Positions 61,714 to 64,000 of a stretch of DNA of 64,000 nucleotides are shown piece by piece. Positions within the stretch are counted from its first letter, which is position 1. Each line of letters begins with the position of its first letter. This DNA is from DASQZK01 sp963732905 (lineage in GTDB: Bacteria; Bacteroidota; Bacteroidia; Bacteroidales; GCA-2748055), in contig CAVTBM010000004.1 of the NCBI GenBank assembly GCA_963732905.1, positions 434,001-498,000 on the forward strand. The letters run 5' to 3'. The translations under genes and the position numbers were made by a program. The notes under the pieces were generated by a model. The model ran no database searches. It was given only the letters and a program-made list of their open reading frames with translations, and had not been told where the DNA came from.

Positions 61714-62604
61714 TCATTGATCTCCCAGCGGGCTTTTACTTCGTTTATAAAACTCGTCCTGTAACTTTTTAATGTCATCTTTTGTTTTCATATCCCGGAT
61801 AAGTGCAGCCAACTGGTTGGCTTCACTTTCGAACATCAGTTCCCCGGCTTCCGGCTTTGCTCCTACACCTGTACCGCCATAGTGATTGGGAAACTTTGCA
61901 TACCACCATATCCCGGTATACTGGTGCGGAATATCCGAAAGCCTGTCCTGATCGGCACCCGACTGCGAACCGGCCAGTTCATCATGGACGAGGTCGGGAC
62001 GAATATCCATCATCATACTTGTTTCTCCGACGCCGGCATGCATATCCTGGCTCCGGTCAATAAGCTTATCGATCTTTTTATCGGCTTCGGGATCCGGACC
62101 GGGCTGAAAAATAACCAGTGTATAGTCTTTCGGACTGTGCAGCTGGTCCATGCTGAAAAAATGCAGGAAATCATTATTCCCACCGTGTCCGTTCACTATA
62201 ATGATCTTTTTAAAACCATTGCGGGAAAGCTCATCCAGCGTTTCCTGCAAAAGGTTCCAAATTACCTCATGACTGTAGGCAATGGTCCCGGGCTGATGCC
62301 TGGCCTCATTGATCTGTCCGAAATAATACGCCGGAAAAACAACGGCATATTCTTTGGCCGCCCCCCTGAGAGCCACTTCACGCGCTTCAAAAAGGTCCGT
62401 TCCCAATGGCATGTGAGGACCATGTTTCTCCATGATGCCAAACGGGATTAAAACGACCCCCGCTGCACTGTCAACGGCTGCAGGAAAATGAGTGGCAGTC
62501 AGTTCTTCATATTTTACAGGTAGGTTGTGCATCTTTTGCTGAGCTTTAAGATTTAAGGTCCCGGTTGTCAGAACAACCAAAAACGTAATGATTAGTTTTT
62601 TCAT
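61714..62604 (-). CDS. Secreted creatininase family amidohydrolase
   Basis: A 296-residue protein with signal peptide MKKLIITFLVVLTTGTLNLKAQ. Creatininase-fold motifs follow: GIMEKHGPHMPLGTDLFEA (metal ligands E, H, D), IIIVNGHGGNNDF and MHAGVGETSMMMDIRPDLV. Family members cleave cyclic amides such as creatinine or F420/molybdopterin precursors (MftE, ArfB and others). The signal peptide makes a periplasmic role likely here, unlike most described members. The substrate is unknown. A palindromic element lies upstream, between this and the vWA gene. Confidence 0.88.
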   Translation of the reverse strand: MKKLIITFLVVLTTGTLNLKAQQKMHNLPVKYEELTATHFPAAVDSAAGVVLIPFGIMEKHGPHMPLGTDLFEAREVALRGAAKEYAVVFPAYYFGQINEARHQPGTIAYSHEVIWNLLQETLDELSRNGFKKIIIVNGHGGNNDFLHFFSMDQLHSPKDYTLVIFQPGPDPEADKKIDKLIDRSQDMHAGVGETSMMMDIRPDLVHDELAGSQSGADQDRLSDIPHQYTGIWWYAKFPNHYGGTGVGAKPEAGELMFESEANQLAALIRDMKTKDDIKKLQDEFYKRSKSPLGDQ

Positions 62605-62665
62605 GATGTAAGTTTTAGTAGCAGTTTATGAGGGTTGTTAAGAGAGGTCAATTTATAAAAATTTT

Positions 62666-62725
62666 GTGAAAGGTAGAGACGCAATGCATTGCGTCTCTAC
62701 TTTGCATTGCGTCTCTACCTTTCAC
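62666..62725. repeat. REP-like palindrome
   Basis: A perfect 28-base palindrome at 62673-62700 (core GTAGAGACGCAATG-CATTGC...) lies inside a longer 23-bp inverted repeat: GTGAAAGGTAGAGACGCAAT at 62666-62688 pairs with its complement at 62703-62725, leaving 14 bases of loop. Very similar GTAGAGACGC palindromes are known between genes in cyanobacteria and some Bacteroidota. Confidence 0.85.
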
Positions 62726-62773
62726 ATATCCTTTCAAAAGGCGCATCCCGATGACATAAAAAGGAGCCCGCTG

Positions 62774-64000
62774 TTATTCATCATCCTTCAGCGTAAGACC
62801 TTGCAGGGTACCTGCAGTTTTAACCAGTCTCACGAATTCCCCACGGTAACCTTCATTGTCCTCACCCCTGCCACTCAAAGCAAGCCTGACAACCTGATCC
62901 ATGCTGGCATTGGCTTTGTATTCGGAATTACGTAAGATCATCCCGAACTCAGCAACAGACGCAGAAAACTTAAAATTATCCGATACCTCTTTCCCTTTCC
63001 TTACTACACCTTTTACCGGCTCCTCCATAAGGATGCTTGTATTGCCATCGGGCTTCTTGTACCTGAGTTTGATCGTCAGCAATTCAGCTGACATATCCGG
63101 GCCGGCCCATGAACGGTTCTCCTGGTACTTCAGCGGATCGATTTTCCCGGTGTACTCCTCTGCACCGGCAGGGATAAGCTCATATAATGCCGTTACCGTA
63201 TGTCCTGCTCCGATCTCACCAGCGTCCTTCTTATCATCATTGAAATCTTCATCGTTCAGCAATCTGTTTTCATAACCTACTAATCTGTAAGATTTAACAC
63301 GCTTCGGATTAAACTCTAACTGGAACTTCACATCTTTGGCAATGGTAAATAATGTTCCGGCGAATTCACTAACCAGTACTTTCCGGGCTTCCTGGATATT
63401 ATCGATATAGGCGTAATTCCCGTTACCTTTATCGGCAATGGTCTCCATTTTATCGTCCTTGTAATTGCCCATTCCGAAACCCAGGACCGTCATATAAATG
63501 CCCCGTCCTCTTTCCTTCTCAACCAGACGCTCCATTTCTGCATTGCTGGAAACGCCGACATTAAAGTCACCATCGGTAGCGAGGATGATGCGGTTGTTCC
63601 CTCCTTCAACGAAATTCTGACCGGCAATTTTATAAGCCAGCATTAAACCCTGTCCCCCGGCAGTCGAACCGCCCGCCTGAAGATTTTCGATAGCTTCGTT
63701 GATTTTCTCCTTCAGGCTTCCGGGGGTTGACTCCAGGACTGTTCCGGCGGCACCGGCATAGACCACGATTGCCACCCGGTCGGCAGCCCGTAGCTGGTTA
63801 ACAAGGAGCCGGAATGCTGATTTGAGCAAAGGAAGCTTGTTCGGTGAATTCATCGAACCCGACACATCGATCAGGAAGACGAGGTTTGAAGGCGGCAATT
63901 CGCTTTTGTCCATACTTTTTCCTTTTAGTCCAATGTGAAGCAATTGATGGTCCGGGTTCCAGGGACACTCTGAAAGCTCGGTATAGACCGAAAAAGGGTG
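62774..64000 (-). CDS. von Willebrand factor A domain protein (YfbK-like), 5' end outside the window
   Basis: The minus-strand frame is open to the right window edge (first full codon at 64000-63998) with no start of its own. The visible 408 residues begin HPFSVYTELSECPWNPDHQLLHIGLKG, typical of the N-terminal VWF_A region of the YfbK family, so the true start is further right. The vWA domain follows: NLVFLIDVSGSMNSPNKL (MIDAS DxSxS), IVVYAGAAGTVLES (T-position) and IILATDGDFNVG (DG pair). A C-terminal domain (LRYKKPDGNTSILMEEPV...VAEFGMILRNSEYK) is complete and ends at 62774. These proteins bind partners via metal and occur in export or stress contexts. Confidence 0.9.
   Translation of the reverse strand, partial: HPFSVYTELSECPWNPDHQLLHIGLKGKSMDKSELPPSNLVFLIDVSGSMNSPNKLPLLKSAFRLLVNQLRAADRVAIVVYAGAAGTVLESTPGSLKEKINEAIENLQAGGSTAGGQGLMLAYKIAGQNFVEGGNNRIILATDGDFNVGVSSNAEMERLVEKERGRGIYMTVLGFGMGNYKDDKMETIADKGNGNYAYIDNIQEARKVLVSEFAGTLFTIAKDVKFQLEFNPKRVKSYRLVGYENRLLNDEDFNDDKKDAGEIGAGHTVTALYELIPAGAEEYTGKIDPLKYQENRSWAGPDMSAELLTIKLRYKKPDGNTSILMEEPVKGVVRKGKEVSDNFKFSASVAEFGMILRNSEYKANASMDQVVRLALSGRGEDNEGYRGEFVRLVKTAGTLQGLTLKDDE

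Noticed and set aside
62666..62935. Open frame (plus) beginning in the GTAGAGACGC palindrome
   Set aside because: It starts inside a palindromic repeat and runs antisense to the vWA gene.
1..64000. Insertion sequences or prophage
   Set aside because: No transposase, integrase or phage structural gene was found in any readable frame.

Overview
The window is 64 kb of a Bacteroidota chromosome, most likely class Bacteroidia. The case rests on several independent signs. One protein carries a type IX secretion C-terminal sorting domain. Many signal peptides end in GAQ, NAQ or SQ. Promoters match the Bacteroidota consensus TAnnTTTG, with a clear -33 TTTG where one can be seen. F1 genes atpD-atpC stand apart from the other ATP synthase genes, and there is a serine-palmitoyltransferase-type enzyme plus DUF2723, DUF4369-type, YfbK-type and YfiR/SpoIIE-type proteins. 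Both window ends cut genes: a SpoIIE phosphatase at the left and a von Willebrand A protein at the right.

Region 1-9.7 kb holds housekeeping and envelope genes: O-antigen ligase with a Wzz-type partner, tyrS, a CvpA-family protein, a small outer-membrane protein, atpD-atpC, a secreted hydrolase-like protein and a family 9 glycosyltransferase. From 9.7 to 10.8 kb lies a gene-free stretch with 111-113 bp tandem repeats. From 10.8 to 31.3 kb come a TonB-like protein, a large secreted gluzincin/propeller protein, an eIF1/SUI1 factor, a DUF2723 membrane protein, a prenyl synthase, a thioredoxin-fold lipid-facing or periplasmic protein, carA, two secreted surface proteins, a GH16-like protein with a degenerate active site, gamma-glutamyltranspeptidase, two overlapping flavodoxin-fold genes and a YfiR-coiled-coil-SpoIIE signalling protein broken by a frameshift.

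From 31.7 to 42.8 kb are a SNF2 helicase, a TauE/SafE permease, a tetraheme cytochrome fused to a formylglycine-generating-enzyme fold, a Tat-exported Gfo/Idh/MocA oxidoreductase convergent with a Tat-type TIM-barrel isomerase, a YkvA-like protein and a UvrD-type helicase. From 42.9 to 44.3 kb is the most unusual locus: a GxxExxY (PD-(D/E)XK fold) gene embedded in about twenty-two 19-bp repeats spaced 31-34 bp apart, six in one orientation and the rest inverted, on both sides of the gene. A tRNA-Arg(CCT) with its own promoter and terminator follows.

From 45.2 to 48.7 kb is an AT-rich, apparently acquired oxidative-stress module on the minus strand (PerR-like regulator, katG) whose third member, a ferritin/Dps-like gene, is a pseudogene with two frameshifts and two stops. 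From 49 to 64 kb the theme is carbohydrate use: a TIM-barrel lipoprotein with a SUMF1-type tail, an (alpha/alpha)6-type Tat protein, a GH31 alpha-glucosidase, a DUF1080 protein and a creatininase-family protein, with an inserted sphingolipid-type pair (SPT-like and SDR). The Gfo/Idh/MocA, TIM-barrel and DUF1080 proteins together suggest exported or periplasmic 3-keto-glycoside chemistry, which is an inference. Several palindromic REP-like elements (48.76, 59.79 and 62.67 kb) lie between genes.
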